Assembly: GCA_051653605.1 (NCBI GenBank)
Contig: JBOFWL010000139.1
Coordinates: forward strand, 1-64,000
From: JBOFWL01 sp051653605
GTDB taxonomy: Bacteria > Spirochaetota > Brevinematia > Brevinematales > Brevinemataceae
Reading direction: 5' to 3'
DNA length: 64,000 bases
A program made the translations under genes and the position numbers. How positions within the stretch are numbered: position 1 is the first letter of the stretch; each line of letters starts with the position of its first letter. The notes beneath the pieces are model-generated. The model saw only the letters and a list, made by a program, of their open reading frames with translations. It did no database searches and was not told the DNA's origin. This document shows positions 46,553 to 55,477 of the stretch, in pieces.

Positions 46553-47242
46553 GTGAACTATCGCTTATTGAGATTCTTCTTTATTATACTGTGCTTAAAA
46601 GTGTCTTTTATCTCTGCGCAGACAACAACAAATACGCAGGCAACCAATAAACTCTCTCCTAGGGAAGAAAAAATTCAACAAGAGATAGAGGCTGATAATT
46701 TGCCCCCGTTACCTGGCGATGCCCAAGGAGGAACGCGTTCTTCCGACATCCCTAGAGAGCTTAACATTAACTCTGATGCTGTTGTGCGCACTCAACGACA
46801 AATTCCTAATGAAGGTCGCCCTTATTTTACGATATCAGGAGGGTTAGCACCCTTTCAGGCTAGCTTAGGTATTTTGAAGTATTTTATTGCAGAATGGTGG
46901 GGGCAAGCCGAGCTTGGAGTGTATTTTTTTCCCCAATCCCCCGCTGATAATTATTTTCTTGCCGCAGTTAGAAATGATATTAGCCCATTTGTTGGGTTTA
47001 AAGTTAATACAGGTTACGCTTTTTATACCTTTCGCGATTTTGAAATGTCACTTTTCATTAATATGGGCTTTGCTTTTATAAATACAACAGATATTCCGAT
47101 TATTTTCGGGTTAGGGTTTAGATTTCAATATAAATTTTTCTTGATAGATATAGGGGCTCTTTATAGCATTACGGCTGGGGGATCTCAATCGCCCGTATTC
47201 AACGGATTCCAACCTATTGTTATTGCTGGATTTAAGTTCTAA
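46553..47242 (+). CDS. small outer-membrane beta-barrel protein
   Basis: 229 residues if it starts at GTG 46553 with GAGGTGG just upstream; GTG 46547 is an alternative. Signal peptide RLLRFFFIILCLKVSFISAQ, then a charged Thr/Gln-rich stretch of about 60 residues and a small barrel of about eight strands (YFTISGGLAPF, WGQAELGVYFF, ISPFVGFKVNTGYAFY, FGLGFRFQYKFFLIDIGALY) ending IVIAGFKF with a terminal Phe. Function unknown. Confidence 0.6.
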   Translation: MNYRLLRFFFIILCLKVSFISAQTTTNTQATNKLSPREEKIQQEIEADNLPPLPGDAQGGTRSSDIPRELNINSDAVVRTQRQIPNEGRPYFTISGGLAPFQASLGILKYFIAEWWGQAELGVYFFPQSPADNYFLAAVRNDISPFVGFKVNTGYAFYTFRDFEMSLFINMGFAFINTTDIPIIFGLGFRFQYKFFLIDIGALYSITAGGSQSPVFNGFQPIVIAGFKF

Positions 47243-47254
47243 ATTAGTGCTTGC

Positions 47255-47283
47255 TTGATTCTTTTAATAAATTATGCTATAAT
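47255..47283 (+). promoter_or_regulatory. promoter of the steroid-reductase-like gene
   Basis: TTGATT at 47255-47260, 17 bases, TATAAT at 47278-47283. Confidence 0.7.
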
Positions 47284-47316
47284 CTCTCAGTTTTTCCCTA
47301 TAATTCAGGAGTATTT

Positions 47317-48120
47317 ATGAGGCTATTTATTTTCAATATGTATACAGAGGTGTTTTACTGGAATGCGTTTACTGTTTTTCTATGGATGCCTTTTATTGTC
47401 TTTTTTTGCCTATATATCCTTAAAATACGTGCTCCATACGGGCGTTTTACTTCTAATATCTGGGGCAAGGCGGCAATTCCAGCCAGATTAGGGTGGATCT
47501 TGATGGAGTCTCCCTCTAGTTTAATCTTTATTGCTTACTTTATAATGTTTATCATGAATGGTAAATTAACATTGATGCAAGGTGTATTCTTTGTTATTTG
47601 GCAGTTTCATTATGCGTACCGTAGCTTTATTTATCCAAATATTGCTCGACTTAGTAAGCCAATGCCGATTTCAACAATGTTAGCTAGCTTTTCGTTTCAA
47701 ATGTTTAATACTTTTTTCCAAGTAAGATGGATATTCGACTACGCGTCTTCCGATACCTACCCTAATACATACTGGTATTCCCCTTTCTTTATTATTGGCT
47801 TGATTCTCTTTCTTGGAGGAAGTTTTCTTAATCGCTCGTCTGATAATATTTTACGTTCTCTTCGTTCTGAAGGAGAAACCGAATATAAAATCCCCTATGG
47901 TGGGGCATACCGATGGGTATCTTGTCCTAATTATCTAGGCGAGATTGTTCTTTGGTTGGGTTGGGCAATTATGCTCAAACATTGGGTTGGTTTTTCATTC
48001 TTTTTCTGGACGGTTGCAAACTTAGCCCCCAGAGCACTCTCAACGCATGCATGGTATCAAGAAAAATTCCCTGGCGACTATCCTAAAGATAGAAAAGCAT
48101 TGTTGCCATTTATTGTGTAA
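47317..48120 (+). CDS. 3-oxo-5-alpha-steroid 4-dehydrogenase-like membrane protein
   Basis: 267 residues from ATG 47317 (CAGGAG before), with about six membrane helices. The C-terminal family signature is clear: YGGAYRWVSCPNYLGEIVLW, LAPRALSTHAWYQEKF and RKALLPF. Eukaryotic relatives reduce steroid or polyprenol double bonds with NADPH; bacterial relatives are unassigned. It is followed at 19 bases by the CMP-sugar synthetase gene, then rpe, as one likely operon. Confidence 0.82.
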   Translation: MRLFIFNMYTEVFYWNAFTVFLWMPFIVFFCLYILKIRAPYGRFTSNIWGKAAIPARLGWILMESPSSLIFIAYFIMFIMNGKLTLMQGVFFVIWQFHYAYRSFIYPNIARLSKPMPISTMLASFSFQMFNTFFQVRWIFDYASSDTYPNTYWYSPFFIIGLILFLGGSFLNRSSDNILRSLRSEGETEYKIPYGGAYRWVSCPNYLGEIVLWLGWAIMLKHWVGFSFFFWTVANLAPRALSTHAWYQEKFPGDYPKDRKALLPFIV

Positions 48121-48139
48121 CTAATAGAAGGTATTTATA

Positions 48140-48796
48140 ATGAAGTGTATTGCATTTATACCTCTTCGTGGTGGTAGTAAGTCTATACCTCTAAAGAATA
48201 TAATGCCTATCAATGGTCGCCCTATGGCGTATTATGCCTTAGATGCTGCAAATGCCTGCCCTGAAATTGATACTATAGTTGTTTCTACGGATAGCCCAGA
48301 AATTCGAGACACCATTTTGAAATATCCTTCGTCTAAAATAAAAGTTGTAGCTCGCTCAGAAGAAGTCTCTACGGATAGTGCTACATCGGTTTCGGTGCTT
48401 CTAGAATTTGCCGAACCCAATACTTGCGAGACGATTGTCTTGATGCAAGCCACAAGCCCCTTAGTTAAAGCAGAGCATGTCTCTGCTGGCTTGAAAAAAT
48501 ATTCAGAAGGCTTTGATAGCGTCATCAGTGTGGTGCGAAGCCATATATTTTTATGGGGAGAAGATGGAACTCCATTAAATCATAACCCATGCCAGCGCCT
48601 TAGACGCCAAGAATGGAATGGGGTGATGGTCGAAAATGGAGCAATCTATATTACTAGTAGAGACTCCCTTCTTAAAACTCGGTGCTTAATGGGGGGAAAT
48701 CGAGGCGTTTTTGAAATGCCCAAAGAAACTTCTGTTGAAGTAGATGAACCAAGTGATTTTCTCTTTATTGAAAATATATTGAAAACAAAAATATAA
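48140..48796 (+). CDS. acylneuraminate-type CMP-sugar synthetase
   Basis: 218 residues. The nucleotide-binding start FIPLRGGSKSIPLKNI is the signature of NeuA/PseF/LegF enzymes; VVSTDSPEI and VLMQATSPLV with the metal-binding region follow. It activates a nonulosonic acid (sialic, legionaminic or pseudaminic acid) as its CMP derivative for surface or flagellin glycosylation. No synthase genes are nearby. The DUF115/Maf-type gene at 21846 could be a downstream user, by inference. Confidence 0.87.
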   Translation: MKCIAFIPLRGGSKSIPLKNIMPINGRPMAYYALDAANACPEIDTIVVSTDSPEIRDTILKYPSSKIKVVARSEEVSTDSATSVSVLLEFAEPNTCETIVLMQATSPLVKAEHVSAGLKKYSEGFDSVISVVRSHIFLWGEDGTPLNHNPCQRLRRQEWNGVMVENGAIYITSRDSLLKTRCLMGGNRGVFEMPKETSVEVDEPSDFLFIENILKTKI

Positions 48797-48806
48797 GGGG
48801 GAACCC

Positions 48807-49439
48807 ATGAAGCAACTATTACCCTCTATTTTTGCAGCAGATTTCTCCGATATAAAATCTGCACTTGATAAAATATCTGCAGCTGGAGTAAAAACTATCC
48901 ACTATGATGTGATGGATAATCACTTTGTCCCTAATTTATCATTTGGAATTCAGTTTATTGAACAAGTAATGCAGGCATCGTCGCCTATAGAAGCTGATAT
49001 TCACTTAATGATCTCCCCCGTAAATAATTACGAGCCCTTTTTAGAGCTTATGCCAACGGTTTTAACGATACATTATGAGGCAGATGGCGATATACGAGGG
49101 ATTCTTCGGGAAATCCGTAAAAAAGGGGTTAAGGCAGGGATTTCTCTCAAACCTTCAACGCCTGTTTCGGTTTTAAAAGGCTGGGAAGATGATATAGACC
49201 TGCTCCTATTGATGAGTGTTGAGCCAGGGTTTTCATTCCAAACATTTATACCAGAAACATTTAATCGAATTAAAGAAGCTCGAATGCTCTTAGGGCCTTC
49301 CGTAATCATTGAGGCTGATGGTGGGATTAATCGAGAGAATATACTAGCCCTACTTGAGGCAGGCCTCGACTGGTTTGTCATGGGCGGGGGCTTTTTCCGA
49401 GATGAAGACCCTCTATCTCTCATTAAAATATTTTCATAA
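48807..49439 (+). CDS. rpe: ribulose-phosphate 3-epimerase
   Basis: 210 residues, TIM barrel. LLPSIFAADF at the start, the HYDVMDNHFVPNLSFG metal and substrate strand, DIHLMI, MSVEPGFSFQTF and EADGGIN are present. It interconverts ribulose 5-phosphate and xylulose 5-phosphate in the pentose phosphate pathway. Slightly short and with GFSFQ in place of the usual GFGGQ, so an allulose-phosphate epimerase activity cannot be ruled out. Last gene of the operon, followed by a terminator. Confidence 0.88.
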   Translation: MKQLLPSIFAADFSDIKSALDKISAAGVKTIHYDVMDNHFVPNLSFGIQFIEQVMQASSPIEADIHLMISPVNNYEPFLELMPTVLTIHYEADGDIRGILREIRKKGVKAGISLKPSTPVSVLKGWEDDIDLLLLMSVEPGFSFQTFIPETFNRIKEARMLLGPSVIIEADGGINRENILALLEAGLDWFVMGGGFFRDEDPLSLIKIFS

Positions 49440-49443
49440 TTTC

Positions 49444-49470
49444 AAAGACGCTTATAACAGCGTCTTTTTT
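49444..49470 (+). terminator. terminator after rpe
   Basis: AAAGACGC pairs with GCGTCTTT around an 8-base loop, followed by seven or more T residues. Confidence 0.85.
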
Positions 49471-49533
49471 TATTGCGAATACCTTCTTATTATTGATACA
49501 CATGTATTTAAATTTGGTTGCCTTTAACAGTTC

Positions 49534-49562
49534 TTGACATTATTGCAATAATATGATAAGAT
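49534..49562 (+). promoter_or_regulatory. promoter of the duplicated-domain lipoprotein gene
   Basis: Consensus TTGACA at 49534-49539, 17 bases, TAAGAT at 49557-49562. The start codon is 57 bases further on, with AAGGAG in front. Confidence 0.8.
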
Positions 49563-49619
49563 GTCCTCTGATTCTATATATTTTTATATAGTGTTTAATA
49601 CAATAAGAAGGAGAGACAT

Positions 49620-50744
49620 ATGACCTATATGGATATGTCAAAACGATGGACTAAAGCACTCGCTCTAGCTGCTGTAGTTTTTACTGTGTCAGCTTGTGCT
49701 GTTTCAGAAGGAGTAGAACCGTACTCACAAGATCAAAGCGAATTTTCAGTGGAAAGTTCCGCGAAAAGTTCTGCCAGATCTTCATACATGTATCCTATTG
49801 AGCAAACTATTTATCGTAGTAATGTATCTGGTATTGACTGGCGTACTCAAATTGGTAAAACAATTACTGATAAAGACTTATATGGATATGTTATTCAAGA
49901 TCACCAACATCGAAAATTCAATTTTTATACAGAAACAAATGGTAATCGTCATTGGATGAACTATACTTTTTTCTGGAATCGTAAAGATGTATGGTACAAT
50001 ATCGTTTCTGAAAAAGAGGGTATCCTTCAATCAGGATGGACAACTGTTTCGTTATCTCAACAAGATATTGGTGGACGTAACGTCATGTATATTGATTGGG
50101 ATGTTACATTCGAGCCTTACACTAGAATGCCTCAGAAATTAGCTGTTTTTCTTTCTGGTTCAGAACATAGAGGTGTTGTTACTAATAGAAAATTAACATC
50201 AAACCCTGGTAGAGGACATTTTGGTATTCGGGACGGGCATCAACATGGTAGTGCTTTCTCAAATACAAACATTGACCATACAATCACAAGAGACACAAAT
50301 TCTGGTCGTCACTGGGAAAAACAACTTGTTAATAGCGGATTTACCAATACCAAGTTAACAAATGCAGTGTTTTCATATAATAACCCTCGCCAATTTCATT
50401 ACTATAACACTCCTGATGGCGATAAATATTGGTTAACACTAACTTTCTTTAGAGGAAGTCCATTAGTTGCCTACGGGTTTATTTCTGATAAAAAAGGTGG
50501 CTTGCAACATGGTTGGACAACATTAGATGTTGTTCGAGCAGTGAGATCAAATCAAGAAGTTGTTCGCCTTGATATAGATGTTAGCCCGCACCCAAGTCTT
50601 AACATGCAAAAACATATCTATATATGGCTCAATAGTAAAGATCAACTTCGTGGTAGTATCACAAATAGTTCACTGGTAATTCCTAACTTTGATAAAGGAA
50701 ACTTTGGAGTTGATTATTACGGCAAATTATTCCAACCATTCTAA
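49620..50744 (+). CDS. lipoprotein with two tandem copies of an unrecognised domain
   Basis: 374 residues. Lipoprotein signal with VVFTVSAC (Cys26), then a Ser-rich linker. Copy 1 (about 88-205) and copy 2 (about 245-370) share the order: FxFYxxxxGxxHW or HYYNTPDGDKYW, then xxYxFISxKxGxLQxGWTT, xVxxxDxDVxxxP, MxQKxxxxLxxSxxxRGxxTN and GxFGI/V. The two copies diverge to perhaps one third identity by eye. I know no family with this pattern. A strong promoter and terminator suggest an abundant surface or periplasmic protein. Confidence 0.75.
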   Translation: MTYMDMSKRWTKALALAAVVFTVSACAVSEGVEPYSQDQSEFSVESSAKSSARSSYMYPIEQTIYRSNVSGIDWRTQIGKTITDKDLYGYVIQDHQHRKFNFYTETNGNRHWMNYTFFWNRKDVWYNIVSEKEGILQSGWTTVSLSQQDIGGRNVMYIDWDVTFEPYTRMPQKLAVFLSGSEHRGVVTNRKLTSNPGRGHFGIRDGHQHGSAFSNTNIDHTITRDTNSGRHWEKQLVNSGFTNTKLTNAVFSYNNPRQFHYYNTPDGDKYWLTLTFFRGSPLVAYGFISDKKGGLQHGWTTLDVVRAVRSNQEVVRLDIDVSPHPSLNMQKHIYIWLNSKDQLRGSITNSSLVIPNFDKGNFGVDYYGKLFQPF

Positions 50745-50768
50745 AGATATTTGTTACCGATAGAAATA

Positions 50769-50797
50769 AAAAACACCCCTATTTCAGGGGTGTTTTT
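50769..50797. terminator. bidirectional terminator
   Basis: AAAAACACCCCT pairs with AGGGGTGTTTTT around a 5-base loop, between two convergent genes. Confidence 0.85.
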
Positions 50798-50815
50798 CTT
50801 TATAATAAAAGAGAT

Positions 50816-52249
50816 TTATAATGCTGTAAAATCTGATACATCAGCAGAAACATCAGCATCTTTTGAATTATAAGCTTCAACATTGAGTGTTCCAAATTCT
50901 TTATCTACTGCCAATGCGGAGATCATAGCACCGTTAACGTTAATCATTGTTCGCCCCATATCGATAAGAGGATCGATGGCTAACACCACGGCAAGAAGAT
51001 GAAAGTGTTGATTCAAGCCAATACCTGCTAGCATAATAGAAGCCGCCATTGTCGCCGACCCGGGGATACCAGCAATACCAAGAGAACCAAGCATACCAAC
51101 AATAATAACCATAATGATAAAGCTTGCATCAATAGGGGTGCCTGTCATTGTTGCAACCATAATCGCAACAAGCCCAGGGAAGTATCCAGCACAACCATTC
51201 ATCCCCATTGTTGAACCAAGGGATGATACCAAGTTAGCAGTTCCACCACTAACTCCAAGGCGATCTTTTAGGGTTGAAATGGTTACGGGAAGAGTTCCGA
51301 CAGATGATCTACTAGAAAATGCCATTGTCAATGCGGGTAAAGCTTTACGATAGAATGTTATAGGATTCAAACCATGAAGTAAAAGAATGACAGCATACAC
51401 AGCAATCATGATAAATGATGCGAGATATACTAAACCAATGAACAAGAGGGCACTTTGAATGGCTTGTAGCCCATGAGACATCAGCGTGCTTGCAAGTAGG
51501 GAAACCACGGCATAAGGCATATATTTAATGATGGTCATAGCCATAGACATAACAATGCGGTAGGAAGCATCTACAAACTGAGCAAATACTCCTATAGCAG
51601 GGGCATATTTTTCTTTAGAACCCATAATTCGAGCTGAAGTAGCAATCATTGCTGCAAAAATCACAACAGCAATAACGTTATCTCTACTCATTGCGAGGAT
51701 AGGGTTAGAAGGAATAATTCCTAGAATAATCCCCGATAGATCGATAACATTTCGGGCTGAAGCCGTACTGCTGATTGTGGCAATATTGCTGCCTAATCGA
51801 GTTCCTAAGGCCAATACAATACCGATAGCAACAGCTACTCCGGTTGTAATCATCAACCAAAATATGGATCGACGGGTTAAAGAAGCAAGACTAATCGAAC
51901 TTTTAAAGTTGATAATCGTATAAATAAGGGAAGACATAATGATGGGCACAACAAGCATTCGAATGAACCCAACAAAAACAGAACCAGTAAAAGAAAACCA
52001 CGTAATTGATTGCTGAATCCACGTAGTGTTTTTAATTAATTCTGGAGATGGAAAACCAGCAATTGCTTGTAGCCCAACACCTAGAAGTAATCCTAGCCCA
52101 AGGCCAATGAGCATACGCATTGAAAATGATATTTTTTTCTTTTCAAACTGATATAAGATAACAAAGGATCCAACCAAAAGAGCCAGTGCTAAGAGGGTCA
52201 TTGGGTGGGACACTTTGAAAAAATCAGTAAATAAAGGTGTACTAAACAT
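50816..52249 (-). CDS. DAACS-family sodium/dicarboxylate-type symporter, TcyP/YdjN-like (L-cystine)
   Basis: 477 residues with about eight to ten helices and the family hairpins: the serine-rich LTMAFSSRSSVGTLP (HP1), the NGCAGYFPG region and GSLGIAGIPGSATMAA (HP2), and IDPLIDMGRTMINVNGA with the Na-binding NxxG/D part. TcyP-type members import L-cystine; glutamate/aspartate members have a different tail. GAGGT precedes the ATG. A 150-base leader with a tiny ORF lies upstream. Confidence 0.82.
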   Translation of the reverse strand: MFSTPLFTDFFKVSHPMTLLALALLVGSFVILYQFEKKKISFSMRMLIGLGLGLLLGVGLQAIAGFPSPELIKNTTWIQQSITWFSFTGSVFVGFIRMLVVPIIMSSLIYTIINFKSSISLASLTRRSIFWLMITTGVAVAIGIVLALGTRLGSNIATISSTASARNVIDLSGIILGIIPSNPILAMSRDNVIAVVIFAAMIATSARIMGSKEKYAPAIGVFAQFVDASYRIVMSMAMTIIKYMPYAVVSLLASTLMSHGLQAIQSALLFIGLVYLASFIMIAVYAVILLLHGLNPITFYRKALPALTMAFSSRSSVGTLPVTISTLKDRLGVSGGTANLVSSLGSTMGMNGCAGYFPGLVAIMVATMTGTPIDASFIIMVIIVGMLGSLGIAGIPGSATMAASIMLAGIGLNQHFHLLAVVLAIDPLIDMGRTMINVNGAMISALAVDKEFGTLNVEAYNSKDADVSADVSDFTAL

Positions 52250-52309
52250 ATATATTACCTCAACAAATATAAATTAACTAACTATCACAGACGAAGGGAG
52301 TAATAAGTA

Positions 52310-52330
52310 TTAAGTGAATAGACAAATCAT
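52310..52330 (-). CDS. six-residue putative leader ORF upstream of the cystine-type symporter
   Basis: ATG ATT TGT CTA TTC ACT TAA on the minus strand encodes MICLFT. A perfect GGAGG lies 7 bases before the ATG (52338-52342), stronger than that of the symporter itself. The site sits in the loop of a small hairpin, AATTG(GTAGGAGGT)CAATT. The cysteine codon fits a cysteine-sensing leader for a cystine transporter, but this is inference; translation has not been shown. Confidence 0.35.
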   Translation of the reverse strand: MICLFT

Positions 52331-52466
52331 GAATTGACCTCCTACCAATTGTAGCTTGAGATCAGGAAACAGCCCGAAAATTAGACTATTTTCTAAAGTC
52401 AAGGGATACAGCATTGACATACTAACTTATTATACACGATTTTTATATTTTAATTCAAATTTCTTC
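52331..52466 (-). promoter_or_regulatory. promoter and structured leader of the cystine-type symporter
   Basis: On the minus strand TTGAAT, 18 bases, TATAAT lies at about 52465-52435. The leader then contains CTTGA, which can pair with TCAAG about 40 bases on, and a GACT/AGTC hairpin, before the GGAGG of the six-residue ORF. No known riboswitch motif is recognised. Confidence 0.45.
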
Positions 52467-52480
52467 AAGTAAACATTAAA

Positions 52481-52516
52481 TAATAAAAGGAATAATAGGA
52501 TTTATTCCTTTTATTA
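52481..52516 (-). terminator. terminator of the PTS gene
   Basis: TAATAAAAGGAAT pairs with ATTCCTTTTATTA around a 10-base loop, just after the minus-strand stop. Confidence 0.6.
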
Positions 52517-52527
52517 TTCTGTTAAAA

Positions 52528-53964
52528 TTATACTATTTTTTTTAATTCTGCAGCAACAAATTGAACGCTAGGCCCAACAATTACATGAACACTTGTTTTT
52601 GAAACCTTAATAACGCCAGAAGTAATACATTTAATACCAGCCTCATCGATGCGATTGCTATCTTCAACGGTTAGACGAAGACGAGTAGCGCAATAGAATA
52701 TTTCCTTAATATTCGATTTTCCGCCAAGGGCTGGGAGGAGCTCATAGGCAATATCTTCATATTTATTTTTGCTTTTTTCTTGGGCGACAATAGTGTTAGT
52801 CTGCCCACTGCTCTCTCTTCCTAATGTTTTAAGATTGAGTTTAAGGATGATAATTTTAAACAAAAAGTAGTAGATAAAAAAGAATATTAGTCCTTGTAAA
52901 ATAAGCATATAAGGCTTATTTGCTAAAGGCAGTCGAGATGATAAAATGAAGTCGACTAAGCCTGCGGAGAACCCAAAACCAGCGGTAAACTGAAGTGAGG
53001 ATGCAATAAATAAAGATAACCCGGTTAATAAAGCGTGAATAACATAAAGTGCTGGGGCTAAAAACATGAAAGAAAATTCAATAGGCTCTGTGATACCAGT
53101 GAAAAAGCTAGCAAAGGCAGCTGATAGAAGAATAGACTTAACTTTAGTTTTATTTTCAGGTTTTGCCGTGTTAATAAAAGCACATACAGCGCCGACAAGC
53201 CCAAACATCATAATAGGGAAAAACCCCGCCTGATACATCCCAGTGACACCCTTAACGCCGGTGCTGCCCCAGAAATTACCAATATCATTGATGCCAGCAA
53301 CGTTAAACCAAAATACAGAATTTAAGGCGTGATGCATTCCAACAGGGATAAGTAAACGATTGAGAGTGCCAAAAATCCCAGCGCCCAGAGGGCCTAATCT
53401 TGAAATACTAATACCGATAGCAACCAGTCCGTCATAGATAATGGGCCAGATATACATCAATACTGATGAAATCAAAAGCATAGCGAACGCTGTCAAAATG
53501 GGGACGAGGCGTTTTCCAGAGAAAAATGCGAGATAAGAAGGTAGCTCGGTGTTATGGAAGCGGTTGTAAACTTCGGCAGCAACGATACCACAGAGGATAC
53601 CAATAAATTGATTGTTAATCTTTCCAAAGGCTGGAGATATGAGGGTTGGATCAATCCCCCGAAGTGACGCAACAGATTCTGGAGAAAGTAGCGTAGTGAT
53701 TACAAGCCAAGCCGTCAATCCAGATAAAGCTGCAGGCCCATCTTGCTCTCGTGTTAGCCCAAAAGCAACGCCAACAGCAAAGAGAATACCCATATTATCT
53801 ATGAGCGCCGAACCAGATTTAATAAAAAATGCAGCATAAATATTTTCAGCCCCCCAACCGGAAGGGTCGATCCAATATCCGATCCCCATTAATATTGCGG
53901 CAACGGGTAGGATGGATACGGGCATCATTAAGGCTTTACCGATTCTTTGTAAATAGGTAATCAT
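52528..53964 (-). CDS. PTS system IICB component, glucose/N-acetylglucosamine type
   Basis: 478 residues. EIIC (about 1-375): the start QRIGKALMMPVSILPVAAIL, LIPVGMHHALNSVFW with the substrate-contact His, and the GITEPIEFSF loop. EIIB (about 400-478): phosphorylation Cys in FYCATRLRLTV. The glucose-class IIC with a C-terminal IIB and no IIA resembles NagE/GlcNAc transporters. It imports and phosphorylates a hexose or GlcNAc; IIA must come from elsewhere. GGAG precedes the ATG. Confidence 0.88.
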   Translation of the reverse strand: MITYLQRIGKALMMPVSILPVAAILMGIGYWIDPSGWGAENIYAAFFIKSGSALIDNMGILFAVGVAFGLTREQDGPAALSGLTAWLVITTLLSPESVASLRGIDPTLISPAFGKINNQFIGILCGIVAAEVYNRFHNTELPSYLAFFSGKRLVPILTAFAMLLISSVLMYIWPIIYDGLVAIGISISRLGPLGAGIFGTLNRLLIPVGMHHALNSVFWFNVAGINDIGNFWGSTGVKGVTGMYQAGFFPIMMFGLVGAVCAFINTAKPENKTKVKSILLSAAFASFFTGITEPIEFSFMFLAPALYVIHALLTGLSLFIASSLQFTAGFGFSAGLVDFILSSRLPLANKPYMLILQGLIFFFIYYFLFKIIILKLNLKTLGRESSGQTNTIVAQEKSKNKYEDIAYELLPALGGKSNIKEIFYCATRLRLTVEDSNRIDEAGIKCITSGVIKVSKTSVHVIVGPSVQFVAAELKKIV

Positions 53965-54040
53965 GCTAAGTCTCCTAATAAATATTACTTAATAAGTAAT
54001 CAGATTTGATAAATGTAGTCAAATAAAGAGTGAAAAATGA

Positions 54041-55285
54041 TTAATCTTTTACAATAATATCATACGTATTAAAAGAATGCTTAGCTGATTTGATGAAAGC
54101 ATTCTCGTCTGAGTTTTTAATTACTTCAGTGGGTTCAAATTCTCCATCTTCATTTTTTAGGAAGAGTTGAAACTCGCTATCGTCAATTTTGAGAAAGTCT
54201 GGGCCAATATAAACGTGGGGTTTTCCGGAATAGATGCTATTGTATACCTTAATATGGGAAAATTCTCCCTCAGTAGCAACGATCATTCCCATAAGCGTGC
54301 GTCCTTTTTGCTGCGGCTTTAATGTTGGAGTAATAGAAGGGCTTTGATGCTGCCCCTTTAAGAAGAATCCTGTATCACTTTCTCTTTTAGTAATAGAATT
54401 GAGTTCTTCGAGATAGCCTGCAGCAGGTTGCTTGAATAGAGCATCGGGATAGGCGTTAATTCCTTCTTTTTCAAGAACATCTAGGAGAGCGCGGTAAACA
54501 CGCACAACGCCTGCAGCATAGTAGATACTCTTCATACGGCCTTCGATTTTAAGAGAATCAACGCCAGCTTCTTTTAGAAGATGAAGGTGTTCTGCCATTT
54601 GTAAGTCTTTGGCGCTGAGGATGGTGGTATGTTTTTGACCTTCCTCAACAGGGAGATAGACCCCAGGGCGTGAGGCTTCTTCGATATAAACGTTATAATT
54701 CCAGCGACAATTTTGAGAACAGTCGCCCTTGTTGGCGTCTCTGCCCGTCATAGAGTTAGAAAGAAGACATCTACCAGAGTAGGCCATACAAACGGCTCCA
54801 TGTACAAAAACTTCTAGCTCGATATCGACGGCATCTTTAATTCTTTTGATCTCATCTAAAGAAAGCTCTCGCGCTAGAACGATGCGAGAAGCCCCTAGAC
54901 TTTTCCAAAGCTTGCAAGCAGCGCTATTTGTAACATTAGCTTGGGTGCTGATGTGAATTTCGGCATCAGGGCGATGTTCTTTTACAAGAGAAAACACACC
55001 GATATCGGCAATAATAAAGGCATCAAGAGGGATATCAGAGAGTTCCTTGAGATAGGCAACGAGTTCTTGTTGCTCAAACTCGTGTAAAGATGCATTAAGC
55101 GTGAGAAAAACCCTCTTATTGAGTTTATGAGCAAATTCAACCCCCTCTCGAAGGCTGTCGAGGGTGAAATTTGCGCTCTGATTACGAAGATTAAACTGCG
55201 TGCCACCAATATAGGCAGCATCGGCACCATATGTGAGAGATATTTTTAATTTTTCTAGATTTCCTGCAGGAGCAAGTAATTCCAT
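54041..55285 (-). CDS. trhP: peptidase U32 family, TrhP/YegQ-like tRNA hydroxylation protein
   Basis: 414 residues. The U32 signature is present: ELEVFVHGAVCMAYSGRC, then LLSNSMTGRDANKGDCSQNC, whose cysteines bind an iron-sulfur cluster in relatives, and LLKEAGVDSLKIEGRMKS. The N-terminal LLAPAGNLEKLKISLTYGAD barrel start is typical. TrhP-type members make 5-hydroxyuridine at position 34 of tRNAs with prephenate; older annotations say collagenase-like protease. The TrhP assignment over RlhA-type is from general similarity. Confidence 0.8.
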   Translation of the reverse strand: MELLAPAGNLEKLKISLTYGADAAYIGGTQFNLRNQSANFTLDSLREGVEFAHKLNKRVFLTLNASLHEFEQQELVAYLKELSDIPLDAFIIADIGVFSLVKEHRPDAEIHISTQANVTNSAACKLWKSLGASRIVLARELSLDEIKRIKDAVDIELEVFVHGAVCMAYSGRCLLSNSMTGRDANKGDCSQNCRWNYNVYIEEASRPGVYLPVEEGQKHTTILSAKDLQMAEHLHLLKEAGVDSLKIEGRMKSIYYAAGVVRVYRALLDVLEKEGINAYPDALFKQPAAGYLEELNSITKRESDTGFFLKGQHQSPSITPTLKPQQKGRTLMGMIVATEGEFSHIKVYNSIYSGKPHVYIGPDFLKIDDSEFQLFLKNEDGEFEPTEVIKNSDENAFIKSAKHSFNTYDIIVKD

Positions 55286-55477
55286 AGTAGTCCAACTTTA
55301 TTTAAAGATTGTGTTTAACGTATTTTATAATGAATATAAAGATTTGTCAAGGTTATAAAACAGATCCTAGCAATAAATTGTTTTAGAATATATTTGCAAA
55401 AATAAGATTTTTTTATTAAAATATGATGAGTATAAATTTATATGATAAATAATATTTGATATAGATAAGAGGATACC

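Noticed and set aside
48807..49439. Calling the epimerase a sugar-specific allulose-6-phosphate epimerase
   Set aside because: Its genomic context gives no allulose pathway, and most motif positions fit ribulose-phosphate epimerase; the doubt is noted in the feature.
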